DNA of 64,000 bases from Methanobacteriota archaeon. GTDB lineage: Archaea; Methanobacteriota; Methanobacteria; Methanobacteriales; Methanobacteriaceae. Within the stretch, counting starts at the first letter, position 1. Each line of letters starts with the position of its first letter. The DNA lies in contig JAEYPF010000016.1 of NCBI GenBank assembly GCA_023411115.1, positions 129,439-193,438 on the forward strand, in the 5' to 3' direction. A model generated the notes under the pieces. It saw only the letters and a program-made list of their open reading frames with translations. It was not told the DNA's origin and did no database searches. Of the stretch, positions 7,331 through 15,799 are shown one piece after another. Position numbers and translations under genes: made by a program.

Positions 7331-9706
7331 GTGGTTTTTGGATTTGGAGGCGGTAAAATTACGAGAAGAATGCTTTTAGCAGTGCTTATCGTTTTTAATA
7401 TGGCACTGCTTAGTTTAGGCGATATATCTGCCACAATGGGAACAGAAAATGTAGCAGATTCCAATTTAAGCCCTAATTTAACAGAAAACGTAACAAACGC
7501 CACTGACTCGATTGATACTACTAACTTAACCGACATCAATAATTCAACAAGCAACAATATTTCCCAAATAAACTCTACCAATGACACAGTAAATATTCAG
7601 AGTACTATGAATGCCTCAGGCGACAGTTCTGATACAAAAAATACCAGCCCTTATACCAATATTACGGGTATTTGGGTAAGATCAGATAGTGTATCTACAT
7701 TAGATGTAAATGCATTATTAAAATCAAATATCACTGACATATTCGTGAAAGTCAATGCGACTAATTATCAAAGTGTGTTAACTGCCCTTTGGAATAAGGT
7801 TAGCGGTACATTAATACGAGTAAACGCGTGGATTACCTGTTTTCAGACTACATCCAGTAACGGCTCAACAACTTGGGTCGACCCACAAGGAAAATACAGC
7901 TATCAGGTGAAGGTTCCTTATACTGTTAAGGTGCAAACTCCTTACACACAGGCATACAAAGGTTGGTACACCAAAGCTTACAAAGTGAAAGTCAAAAAAT
8001 GGTACAAATCATACTACAAATACCGCGGTAAATTGAAATATAAATGGAAGTATTACTGGACTTATAAAACAACTTATAAGAAAGTATACGGCTGGCTATA
8101 TAAAACCGCTTATAAAACTAGTTACGTCACCCAATACAAATATGAAACAAGATATAGCTATAATACAACTTATAATACCAACTTAGTCAATTTTATCTCA
8201 AATGTAACAAGTTACAGTGTAAATGGAACACATGTAGATGGAATACACCTTGATTACGTAAGATATCCTGGTACAGCATACAAATACACAAACAGTACTG
8301 AAACAATAACTTCATTTGTAGCGCAGGTTTACAACAAAGTGAAATCAATTAATTCATCAGTAGCAGTTTCAGCGGCTTTAATGCCTGAAGGATCAGTGAA
8401 TGATTACTACTACGGACAAAATTACACACAACTTTCTAAATATCTCGATTTCATGGTCCCTATGATTTACAAGGGTAATTATGGATATGATAGTTCAACA
8501 GGCACCAGCAGTAGCGGGAAAAATGGAACAGACTGGATAGGCTCAACCGTAGCTTACATAGTTAGTCAAGCCAATGGAACACCAGTTGTAGCGGGTCTTC
8601 AAACGTACCGATCAGACGACAACACAATACCATTATCAGCAGAGGAACTACAAAACGACATAGACGCAGCAATAGGTAACGGATCTTCAGGATACGCATT
8701 ATTCAGATACGGTTTAATAAGTAGCGACTTCATGCCTACCAAAAGTGTTAGCGAACAGGGCAGCGCTGCGAATAATACTACAAATGGTACTTTTGGTGAA
8801 TTTACCCTAGCACAAATTGAGAGTGCAGCAGCAAGTGTTATGTCGTTCATCGAATCTAATAACAAGTTACCTAATTACGTAACAATTGGTACTAGTCAGA
8901 TTACAATGCCACAGTTTTTACAGATGCTAGCTACAAGTTTACTGCAAATTAACGGAACAAACACGGCAATATCCCCAGGAAACGTAAGCAATCCTGTAAA
9001 TTACACAGGAAACTATGTATACGGAAACGTATACACCACAGAATACATGAATATTGCTCAGTCAATAATAACATTCATAGATACGTACAATATGGCTCCA
9101 GCTTACGCAAATAGTTCTCTAGGGAAAATTCAGTACGAAACTTTAATCTATGCATTTTCAAAGATACTCAATTACTATGGTACTAACAACAGTCTACCAA
9201 ACTATGTTTCAATAGATTCAACTATTGCTAATCCAAGTTCGACATCTTCATCTTTACTACAGTATCTTCAAGCAACCACCAATTGTCAAGTAAACGACGC
9301 AAGCATCAAAGCACTAGCAGCAGCAATAACAAGCGGTAAAACATCGGCATATGATAAAGCAGTGGCAATTTTTAACTGGGTAAGAGACAATATAGGGTAT
9401 TCGTTCTATTACAACACCAAATATGGAGCTGCAGGTACATTAAGTATGAAAACAGGTAACTGTGTTGATACTGCTCACCTTTTAATTGCTCTTGATAGGG
9501 CTGCAGGAATTCCTGCAAGATATGAACATCTTTATGCTCAATTTTCAAGTGGTAATTGGTACGGGCACGTTATTGCACAAATTTACGTGAACGGTCAGTG
9601 GTACAATGCGGATGCGACAAGTACTAGCAACACGTTTGGGGTTATAAAAAGTTGGAATACTGCAACGGCAACCTATTATGGAACATATGCTTCATTACCT
9701 TTTTAA
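7331..9706 (+). CDS. Secreted GHL10-like glycosidase + pseudomurein-binding repeats + transglutaminase-type endopeptidase (copy 2)
   Basis: A 791-residue modular exported protein. Residues 10-35 are a signal peptide and 36-108 an Asn/Thr/Ser-rich linker. Residues 110-465 resemble GHL10-type TIM-barrel hydrolases (IWVRSD, GIHLDYVRYPG near 306, FMVPMIYKGNYG near 374). This barrel is interrupted at 193-283 by an extreme Tyr/Lys/Trp-rich tract. Two pseudomurein-binding-type repeats follow (about 490-540 and 566-630). A C-terminal transglutaminase-like domain has C711, H746 and D761, the Cys-His-Asp triad also used by phage endoisopeptidases PeiW/PeiP. It probably cuts or remodels pseudomurein at the cell surface. 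GTG 7331 has no good ribosome-binding site, whereas GGAGG at 7346-7350 suits ATT 7358. Confidence 0.8.
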   Translation: MVFGFGGGKITRRMLLAVLIVFNMALLSLGDISATMGTENVADSNLSPNLTENVTNATDSIDTTNLTDINNSTSNNISQINSTNDTVNIQSTMNASGDSSDTKNTSPYTNITGIWVRSDSVSTLDVNALLKSNITDIFVKVNATNYQSVLTALWNKVSGTLIRVNAWITCFQTTSSNGSTTWVDPQGKYSYQVKVPYTVKVQTPYTQAYKGWYTKAYKVKVKKWYKSYYKYRGKLKYKWKYYWTYKTTYKKVYGWLYKTAYKTSYVTQYKYETRYSYNTTYNTNLVNFISNVTSYSVNGTHVDGIHLDYVRYPGTAYKYTNSTETITSFVAQVYNKVKSINSSVAVSAALMPEGSVNDYYYGQNYTQLSKYLDFMVPMIYKGNYGYDSSTGTSSSGKNGTDWIGSTVAYIVSQANGTPVVAGLQTYRSDDNTIPLSAEELQNDIDAAIGNGSSGYALFRYGLISSDFMPTKSVSEQGSAANNTTNGTFGEFTLAQIESAAASVMSFIESNNKLPNYVTIGTSQITMPQFLQMLATSLLQINGTNTAISPGNVSNPVNYTGNYVYGNVYTTEYMNIAQSIITFIDTYNMAPAYANSSLGKIQYETLIYAFSKILNYYGTNNSLPNYVSIDSTIANPSSTSSSLLQYLQATTNCQVNDASIKALAAAITSGKTSAYDKAVAIFNWVRDNIGYSFYYNTKYGAAGTLSMKTGNCVDTAHLLIALDRAAGIPARYEHLYAQFSSGNWYGHVIAQIYVNGQWYNADATSTSNTFGVIKSWNTATATYYGTYASLPF

Positions 9707-9711
9707 ATGAA

Positions 9712-9740
9712 GTCTATGTTTTTGTTTTTCTTTTTTAATT
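9712..9740 (+). terminator. Oligo-T terminator after copy 2
   Basis: Three close T-runs (TTTTTG, TTTTTC, TTTTTT) begin about 10 nt after the stop codon. Such runs suffice for archaeal intrinsic termination. Confidence 0.5.
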
Positions 9741-9891
9741 AAAATTAGACCCTTTATTAATATTTAATCATTTAAAATAGCTTTATTTAGTTTTTATTTG
9801 TTTTTAAAATTTATTAATCATTTATTAAATTTTTTATAGGTATATAACTGTATTAAATGAGTTTAAAATTGTAAATAAGTATTAAAATAGT

Positions 9892-9935
9892 TTTTTCACA
9901 ATTTTAAACCAAAATCATTATATAATCTGTGAAAA
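9892..9935 (+). promoter_or_regulatory. Promoter and inverted repeat of copy 3
   Basis: TTTTCACA (9893-9900) and TGTGAAAA (9928-9935) flank the box CATTATATAATC (about 9916-9927). TTTTAAACCAAAA, as in copy 1, lies between. The same arrangement precedes copy 2. The remaining intergenic bases to 10015 form the conserved leader. Confidence 0.6.
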
Positions 9936-10015
9936 TGAACATAATTTCTGTCCATAAACTTCAAAAGATTTCAGGGACATAAAAACATTATTTTGAAATC
10001 TCGTAGGCGTAGTTT

Positions 10016-11875
10016 TTGGGCTTGGAGGCGGTAAAATTACGTAATAAAGTATTTTTAGCAGTGTTCATCATTTTTAATATGGCATTGCTTAGTTTAGGCG
10101 ATATATCTGCCACAGAAGAAAATATAGATACAGCAGATTCTAATTTAACCTCTCAAATAACATATAATATAACCAATACCCCTAGCTCAACTAACGTTAC
10201 CAATTTAACAGATATTAACAGTTCTAAAATAAATTCAATCAATGATACAGCAAATATTGAAAATATTACATATGCTGCAGGTAATAATGCTTCAAATAAC
10301 TATACAAATATTCATGGAATATGGATTAGCTCAGGTGATGTGAATAATTTAGACGTAGAATCATTGATAAATGCAAATATCACCGATATATTCGTAAAAA
10401 TCAACAACACCAATTATCAAAGCATAATAGATGCCATTTTAATCAAGGTCAAAGGTACAGGAATACGAGTAAATGCATGGATTACCTGTTTTAAAGATTC
10501 AAGTGGAAGTTGGGTTGATCCACAGGGGATATACAGCTATCAAATAGCAGTTCCTTATACTGCAGCTGTCAAAGTAGCTTACAAAAAATCATGGTATAAA
10601 TCCTGGTACAAGTACTGGTACAAATACCGTGGAAAATGGAGATACAAGTGGAAGTACACTTGGAGATACAAATGGCTGTACAAAACCAGCTACGTAACAA
10701 AATACTATTACAGTACACAATATTTCTCCAGTACAACATATAGGGACAATTTAACCAATTTTATCTCAGACATTGCCACAAATTACAATATAAATGGAAT
10801 ACACCTTGATTATGTAAGATATTCTGGAGTTGCACAGTATGGAAACGCTGCTTATCAGCAGCCCGGTGGGTTGAATGCCGCAGTAAATTCAATAACATCA
10901 TTCGTTGCAAATGTTCATTCTACAATATATTCAACAAATAACTTGAATGTATCCAATAAACCATATATAAGCCTTTCAGCAGCTTTAATGCCTGAAGGAT
11001 CTTTAAATGATTACTACTACGGACAAAATTACACACAACTTGCAAATTACCTTGATTTTATGGTCCCTATGATTTACAAGGGTAATTATGGATATGATAG
11101 TTCAACAGGCACCAGCAGTAGTGGGAAAAATGGAACAGACTGGATAGGCTCAACCGTAGCATATATAGTCAGTCAAACTAACGGAACACCTGTTGTAGCT
11201 GGTCTTCAAGCATACCGATCAGACGACAACACAACACCATTATCAGCAGAGGAACTACAAAACGACATAGACGCAGCGATAAATAACGGATCTTCAGGAT
11301 ACGTGCTATTCAAATATGGATTGATAAGCAGTGATTTTATAAATATAAATACTACAGATTCAAACGGAACAGTCGAATCAGAAGGAACACAATTACCCCC
11401 ATCAACGTCAATACCCTCAGAATTACAGCAATATATTCAAGCGACCGCCAATTGCCAGGTAAATGATACAAGCATCAAAGCACTGGCAGCATCGTTAATA
11501 GTTGGTAAAACGTCAGTATATGACAGAGCAGCGGCGATTTTTAACTGGGTAAGGGACAATCTGGGTTATTCATTCTATTATAATACCAAATATGGAGCTG
11601 CAGGTACATTAAGCATGAAAACAGGGAACTGCGTTGATACTGCTCACTTAGTAGTTGCTCTTGAAAGAGCTGCAGGGATTCCTGCACGTTATGAGCACCT
11701 TTATGCCCAGTTTACAAGCGGCAGCTGGTATGGACATGTAATTGCTCAAATTTACGTGAACGGTCAGTGGTACAGAGCAGATGGTACAAGTTACAGTAAT
11801 GCATTTGGGGTTATAAAAAGTTGGAATACTGCAACAGCGACATACTACGGAACATATGCTTCATTGCCTTTCTAA
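10016..11875 (+). CDS. Secreted GHL10-like glycosidase + transglutaminase-type endopeptidase (copy 3)
   Basis: A 619-residue paralogue of the gene before it, without pseudomurein-binding repeats. A signal peptide with VFLAVFIIFNMALLSL is followed by an Asn/Thr/Ser linker and a GHL10-like barrel (IWISSGD, GIHLDYVRYSG, FMVPMIYKGNYG). The barrel is interrupted by a Trp/Tyr/Lys-rich tract at about 178-240. The C-terminal transglutaminase-like domain has GNCVD (C539), YGHVIAQ and a histidine/aspartate layout as in copy 2; it ends TYASLPF. TTG 10016 is the only canonical start giving the full frame, but the GGAGG at 10024-10028 lies inside it, so translation may begin later. A 100-nt block (11061-11160) is nearly identical to copy 2. 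Likely role: cleavage of pseudomurein at the surface. Confidence 0.78.
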   Translation: MGLEAVKLRNKVFLAVFIIFNMALLSLGDISATEENIDTADSNLTSQITYNITNTPSSTNVTNLTDINSSKINSINDTANIENITYAAGNNASNNYTNIHGIWISSGDVNNLDVESLINANITDIFVKINNTNYQSIIDAILIKVKGTGIRVNAWITCFKDSSGSWVDPQGIYSYQIAVPYTAAVKVAYKKSWYKSWYKYWYKYRGKWRYKWKYTWRYKWLYKTSYVTKYYYSTQYFSSTTYRDNLTNFISDIATNYNINGIHLDYVRYSGVAQYGNAAYQQPGGLNAAVNSITSFVANVHSTIYSTNNLNVSNKPYISLSAALMPEGSLNDYYYGQNYTQLANYLDFMVPMIYKGNYGYDSSTGTSSSGKNGTDWIGSTVAYIVSQTNGTPVVAGLQAYRSDDNTTPLSAEELQNDIDAAINNGSSGYVLFKYGLISSDFININTTDSNGTVESEGTQLPPSTSIPSELQQYIQATANCQVNDTSIKALAASLIVGKTSVYDRAAAIFNWVRDNLGYSFYYNTKYGAAGTLSMKTGNCVDTAHLVVALERAAGIPARYEHLYAQFTSGSWYGHVIAQIYVNGQWYRADGTSYSNAFGVIKSWNTATATYYGTYASLPF

Positions 11876-11882
11876 ATGAAGT

Positions 11883-11906
11883 ATATTCCTTTATTTCTTT
11901 TTAAAT
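11883..11906 (+). terminator. Oligo-T terminator after copy 3
   Basis: TTCCTTTATTTCTTTTT follows the stop within 10 nt, a T-rich archaeal terminator pattern. The rest of 11907-12169 is AT-rich with no visible gene. Confidence 0.4.
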
Positions 11907-12169
11907 CTGACAAGAATAATTAGATATTTATTTAATTTATTATCATAATTAGATGTGTATTTTTTTCAGGTTCAACCATCATTTATAAATATCAGTAAAT
12001 CATAAATTGTCATTAATAATCATTATATATAATGAAATCTACATTTGAACTTTTATCATTTCTCAATTTTTAAGATGAATTATTTTAAAAAAACAGTTAT
12101 ACTATTTAAAATTATAATAAGTAAAGATTTGAGCTTTACAGTTATTCTCAAAAAAGAAATGGTGTCGGT

Positions 12170-12724
12170 ATGAAAGAGAAAATGAAAGAAATAGGGTCAC
12201 GTATATTTGAGTTGAGGGACTTATCAGAAATAAACGCCGAGGAAATGGCAGAATATCTGAAAATTGATGTTGAAACTTACAAAGAATATGAAAGGGGAAT
12301 TTCAGACATTCCTGCGAGCATCTTATATGAAATTGCACATAAATTTGATGTTGATATGGGTCTGCTGCTTACAGGTGAGGAGACACGAATGCACATTTTT
12401 ACTGTTACAAGGAAAGGCAAAGGAATCAAGGTAGAAAGACGGAAACAGTATAAATATGAGAACCTTGCTGAAAAATTCATTCACAAAAAAGCAGAACCAT
12501 TTATTGTTACTGTTGATCCAAGGGACGACGGGAAAAAGCCTTCTAAAAATTCACACCCCGGACAGGAATTTGACTATGTCCTTGAAGGAACTCTTAAACT
12601 ATATATTCACGATAATGAACTTGTCCTTGAGGAAGGAGACTCAATATTCTATGATTCATCCTATGAACACGCAATGGAAGCGTTAAATGACAAACCAGCC
12701 AGGTTTCTTGCCATAATAATGTAA
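12170..12724 (+). CDS. XRE-family HTH regulator with C-terminal cupin domain
   Basis: A 184-residue regulator. Residues 5-65 form a lambda-repressor-like helix-turn-helix (IGSRIFELRDLSEINAEEMA, then YEYERG-like and LLLTGEE). Residues 110-184 form a cupin barrel (HPGQEFDYVLEG, LEEGDSIFYDSSYEH) that binds a small ligand or metal. GGTGTCGGT precedes the ATG. It sits directly upstream of an acyl-CoA synthetase whose start follows within 30 nt and of the vorCBA genes. It is therefore probably a local sensor controlling use of branched-chain or other organic acids, possibly binding the acid or acyl-CoA. That role is inferred from position. Confidence 0.82.
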   Translation: MKEKMKEIGSRIFELRDLSEINAEEMAEYLKIDVETYKEYERGISDIPASILYEIAHKFDVDMGLLLTGEETRMHIFTVTRKGKGIKVERRKQYKYENLAEKFIHKKAEPFIVTVDPRDDGKKPSKNSHPGQEFDYVLEGTLKLYIHDNELVLEEGDSIFYDSSYEHAMEALNDKPARFLAIIM

Positions 12725-12753
12725 TGATAAATGTAATGATGAGGGGTAGTAAA

Positions 12754-14421
12754 ATGTCTTCTTTATTAAATAAATTTCTTTCAAGAGTTGAATTTGAATC
12801 ATATAAAGATTTTAAAGAAAATTTTAAGATAAATGTTCCAGATAATTTCAATTTTGCCTATGATATCGTTGATGAATACGCAGAAAATATTCCAGACAAA
12901 ATTGCAATGGTATGGTGTAATGATGAAGATGTCGAGGAAGTTTTCACCTTTGCAGATATGAAATATTATTCTGATAAAGCAGCCAACTTTTTCACGAAAT
13001 GCGGGATTAAAAAAGGCGATACCATAATGCTTACACTTAAAGCACGTTATGAATTCTGGTTCTGTATTCTTGGCCTTCATAAAATTGGCGCCATTGCAAT
13101 TCCTGCAACTCACATGCTTAGATCTGAAGATATTGTGTATAGGGTAGAGCAGGCCAAAATCAAAATGGTAGTATGTATCGCTGAAGACGGCGTTCCTGAA
13201 TATTTCGACGAAGCAGATGAACAACTGAAAAATGTAGAACTTACAAAAGCCATAGTTGGAGAAGACAGAGAAGGATGGTTAAATTTCAGAAAGGAACTGG
13301 AAAAAGCCCCTCTTGAATTTAAACGCCCTAGTGGAAATGAAGATGCCTCCAATGGAGATACATCTCTAGTTTATTTCTCATCAGGAACTACTGGTCTTCC
13401 TAAAATGATTCAACATGATTTTACCTATCCTTTAGCCCACATAATCACTGCAAAATACTGGCAGAATGTAGTTGATGACGGGCTTCATTATACAGTCGCC
13501 GATACCGGCTGGGCAAAGGCTGTTTGGGGCCAGATATATGGACAATGGATATCTGGCAGTGCAGTCTTCGTGTATGATTATGAACGCTTTGATGCCGCAA
13601 AAATGCTGGAAAATGCATCTAAATACGGAGTTACAACTTACTGCGCCCCACCAACTATCTACAGATTTATGATAAAAGAAGATCTTTCAAAATACGACTT
13701 TTCATCCCTGGAATATGCAGTAACTGCTGGAGAACCTTTAAATCCAGAAGTTTATAATAAATTCTATGAATTCACAGGTTTAAGATTGATGGAAGGTTTT
13801 GGTCAGACCGAAACTGTCGTATCTGTTGCTAATTTCCCATGGATGAAACCAAGACCTGGTTCAATGGGAAAACCTTCACCAATTTACGACATCATGATTG
13901 TGGATAAAAATAACAAACCATCTGATGTGGGTGAAGAAGGAGAAATAGTTATTAGAACTCACGATGAGAATCCAATAGGCGTATTTAGAGGTTATTATCT
14001 CAATCCAGAGAAAACAAATGAAGTGTGGTACGACAGCTGTTATCATACAGGTGATACTGCATGGATGGATGAAGACGGCTACATCTGGTTTGTTGGAAGA
14101 ACTGATGACATGATTAAAAGTTCTGGTTACAGAATTGGTCCATTTGAAGTGGAAAGTGCCGTTATATCACATCCTTCAGTACTGGAATGTGCTATAACTG
14201 GATTTCCTGATCCTGTAAGGGGACAGGTAGTAAAAGCAACAATTGTGCTTACAAAAGAATATGAACCTTCAGATGAATTGAAAAAAGAAATTCAAAATCA
14301 TGTTAAAAAAGTAACAGCACCTTACAAATACCCTCGTATTATAGAATTCGTTGATGAACTCCCCAAAACAATAAGTGGAAAGATAAGAAGGGTAGAAATA
14401 CGAAGCAAAGATCAAGAATAA
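12754..14421 (+). CDS. AMP-forming acyl-CoA synthetase
   Basis: A 555-residue member of the ANL superfamily that activates a carboxylic acid to acyl-AMP and then acyl-CoA. Visible motifs are the P-loop-like YFSSGTTGLPKMIQHD (A3), GFGQTET (A5), YHTGDTAWMDEDGY (A7), GRTDDMIKSSGYRIGPFEVE (A8) and the catalytic lysine in TISGKIRR (A10). The layout is closest to medium-chain/branched acyl-CoA synthetases rather than acetyl-CoA synthetases. ATG 12754 is preferred over 12724 because GAGGGGT lies 7 nt upstream. The gene is placed between a cupin regulator and vorCBA. This suggests that it makes isobutyryl-, isovaleryl- or 2-methylbutyryl-CoA for reductive carboxylation by Vor; the substrate is inferred. 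Confidence 0.85.
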   Translation: MSSLLNKFLSRVEFESYKDFKENFKINVPDNFNFAYDIVDEYAENIPDKIAMVWCNDEDVEEVFTFADMKYYSDKAANFFTKCGIKKGDTIMLTLKARYEFWFCILGLHKIGAIAIPATHMLRSEDIVYRVEQAKIKMVVCIAEDGVPEYFDEADEQLKNVELTKAIVGEDREGWLNFRKELEKAPLEFKRPSGNEDASNGDTSLVYFSSGTTGLPKMIQHDFTYPLAHIITAKYWQNVVDDGLHYTVADTGWAKAVWGQIYGQWISGSAVFVYDYERFDAAKMLENASKYGVTTYCAPPTIYRFMIKEDLSKYDFSSLEYAVTAGEPLNPEVYNKFYEFTGLRLMEGFGQTETVVSVANFPWMKPRPGSMGKPSPIYDIMIVDKNNKPSDVGEEGEIVIRTHDENPIGVFRGYYLNPEKTNEVWYDSCYHTGDTAWMDEDGYIWFVGRTDDMIKSSGYRIGPFEVESAVISHPSVLECAITGFPDPVRGQVVKATIVLTKEYEPSDELKKEIQNHVKKVTAPYKYPRIIEFVDELPKTISGKIRRVEIRSKDQE

Positions 14422-14489
14422 ACTAATTATCTTATTGAATGGTTTTTTAAACCCACTAAATTTCGAATTAAATATTAGAAGGATATACT

Positions 14490-14741
14490 ATGTCTAAATC
14501 AGAGAAAAAAGAACCTTACCCCCTAATCAACGCTTTAGAATGTAAGGCATGCGAAAGATGTATAATTGCATGTAGAAGAAATGTTCTAAAGATGAGTGAT
14601 GATGTGAATGAAAGGGGATATCACTATGCAGTGTTTGAAGGTGAAGGTTGTACTGGATGCGGAGATTGTTATTATACATGTCCAGAACCATTAGCAATTG
14701 AAGTTCACATTCCAAAGAAATCTAAAAAACAGGAGGATTAA
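14490..14741 (+). CDS. vorC: Ketoisovalerate:ferredoxin oxidoreductase, ferredoxin subunit VorC
   Basis: An 83-residue dicluster ferredoxin with CKACERCIIAC and CTGCGDCYYTC plus a proline after the second motif, enough for two [4Fe-4S] clusters. Size and gene order C-B-A match the vor operon of Methanothermobacter. It passes electrons between the TPP centre of VorA and external ferredoxin. AGAAGGATATACT gives the ribosome-binding site. It is followed 2 nt later by vorB and is probably co-transcribed with the acyl-CoA synthetase 68 nt upstream. Confidence 0.88.
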   Translation: MSKSEKKEPYPLINALECKACERCIIACRRNVLKMSDDVNERGYHYAVFEGEGCTGCGDCYYTCPEPLAIEVHIPKKSKKQED

Positions 14742-14743
14742 AC

Positions 14744-15799
14744 ATGGCAACTCAACTTATAAGAGGAAATACAGCAGTAATTATAGGGGCCATGTACGCT
14801 GGCTGTGACTGTTATTTCGGTTATCCCATTACTCCAGCAAGTGAAATCCTTCACGAGGCCTCTAAATATTTCCCAATGGTTGGAAGGAAATTTGTACAGG
14901 CAGAATCTGAAGAAGCAGCCATAAACATGGTATATGGAGGTGCTGCAGCAGGACACAGGGTAATGACAGCATCATCCGGTCCTGGAATAAGTCTTAAACA
15001 AGAAGGAATATCATTTTTAGCTGGTGCAGAATTACCTTGTGTTATCGTAGACATTATGAGAGCAGGTCCAGGTTTAGGAAACATAGGACCAGAGCAAGGC
15101 GACTATAATCAACTTGTCAAAGGCGGAGGGCATGGTAATTATAGAAATATAGTTTTAGCTCCGAATTCCGTTCAGGAAATGTGTGATTTCACTATGAAAG
15201 CATTTGAACTTGCTGACAAATGGAGAAATCCCGTAATTATTATTGCAGATGCCGTTCTTGGGCAAATGATAGAACCTCTACATTTCCCGCAAGAGGCAAT
15301 AAAACCTGAAATTGACACTTCATGGGCAGTCAGTGGAAATAAAGAAACAAAGAAAAATGTAGTAACCAGTATTTTTCGTGATTTTTCCGACTTGGAAGAT
15401 TTCAATTACCGCTTACAAGAAAAATATGATTTAATTAAGCAAGAAGAAGTAGATTATGAAGAATATATGACAGAAGATGCAGAAATTATCCTTATTGCAT
15501 ATGGTATTAGCAGCCGTATAGCCAGATCTGCAGTTGATTTAGCGCGGCAAGAGGGAATAAAAGCTGGTTTATTCCGTCCAAAAACATTATATCCCTTCCC
15601 AGAAGAAGAGCTCCAAAAACTGGTTAAAAAGGATTGTAAATTACTTTCAGTTGAAATGAGCAATGGACAGATGAGGGATGACATTATGCTGGCGATTAAT
15701 TGCAGTCATCCTGTGGAGCTGGTAAATAGAATGGGTGGAAACCTCATTGACCAGAAAATTGTACTAAAAAAAGTCAGGGAAATGGTAGGAGAGGATTAG
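14744..15799 (+). CDS. vorB: Ketoisovalerate:ferredoxin oxidoreductase subunit VorB (alpha)
   Basis: A 351-residue alpha subunit of the 2-oxoacid:ferredoxin oxidoreductase family. It has GNTAVIIGAMYAGCDCYFGYPITPASEI at the start (written here only as the family hallmark YPITPASE), the AESEEAAINMVYGGAAAGHR segment that contributes to TPP binding, and a C-terminal transketolase-like domain (FRPKTLYPFPEEEL). The length equals VorB of methanogens. With VorA and VorC it interconverts 2-oxoisovalerate + CoA and isobutyryl-CoA + CO2, and in autotrophs probably runs in the reductive direction for branched amino acids. It abuts vorA with no gap. Confidence 0.87.
   Translation: MATQLIRGNTAVIIGAMYAGCDCYFGYPITPASEILHEASKYFPMVGRKFVQAESEEAAINMVYGGAAAGHRVMTASSGPGISLKQEGISFLAGAELPCVIVDIMRAGPGLGNIGPEQGDYNQLVKGGGHGNYRNIVLAPNSVQEMCDFTMKAFELADKWRNPVIIIADAVLGQMIEPLHFPQEAIKPEIDTSWAVSGNKETKKNVVTSIFRDFSDLEDFNYRLQEKYDLIKQEEVDYEEYMTEDAEIILIAYGISSRIARSAVDLARQEGIKAGLFRPKTLYPFPEEELQKLVKKDCKLLSVEMSNGQMRDDIMLAINCSHPVELVNRMGGNLIDQKIVLKKVREMVGED

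Noticed and set aside
6289..11875. Prophage lysis cassette
   Set aside because: Pei-like domains occur in phages, but there are no capsid, tail, terminase, integrase or attachment-site signals, and the genes carry host-type promoters and signal peptides.
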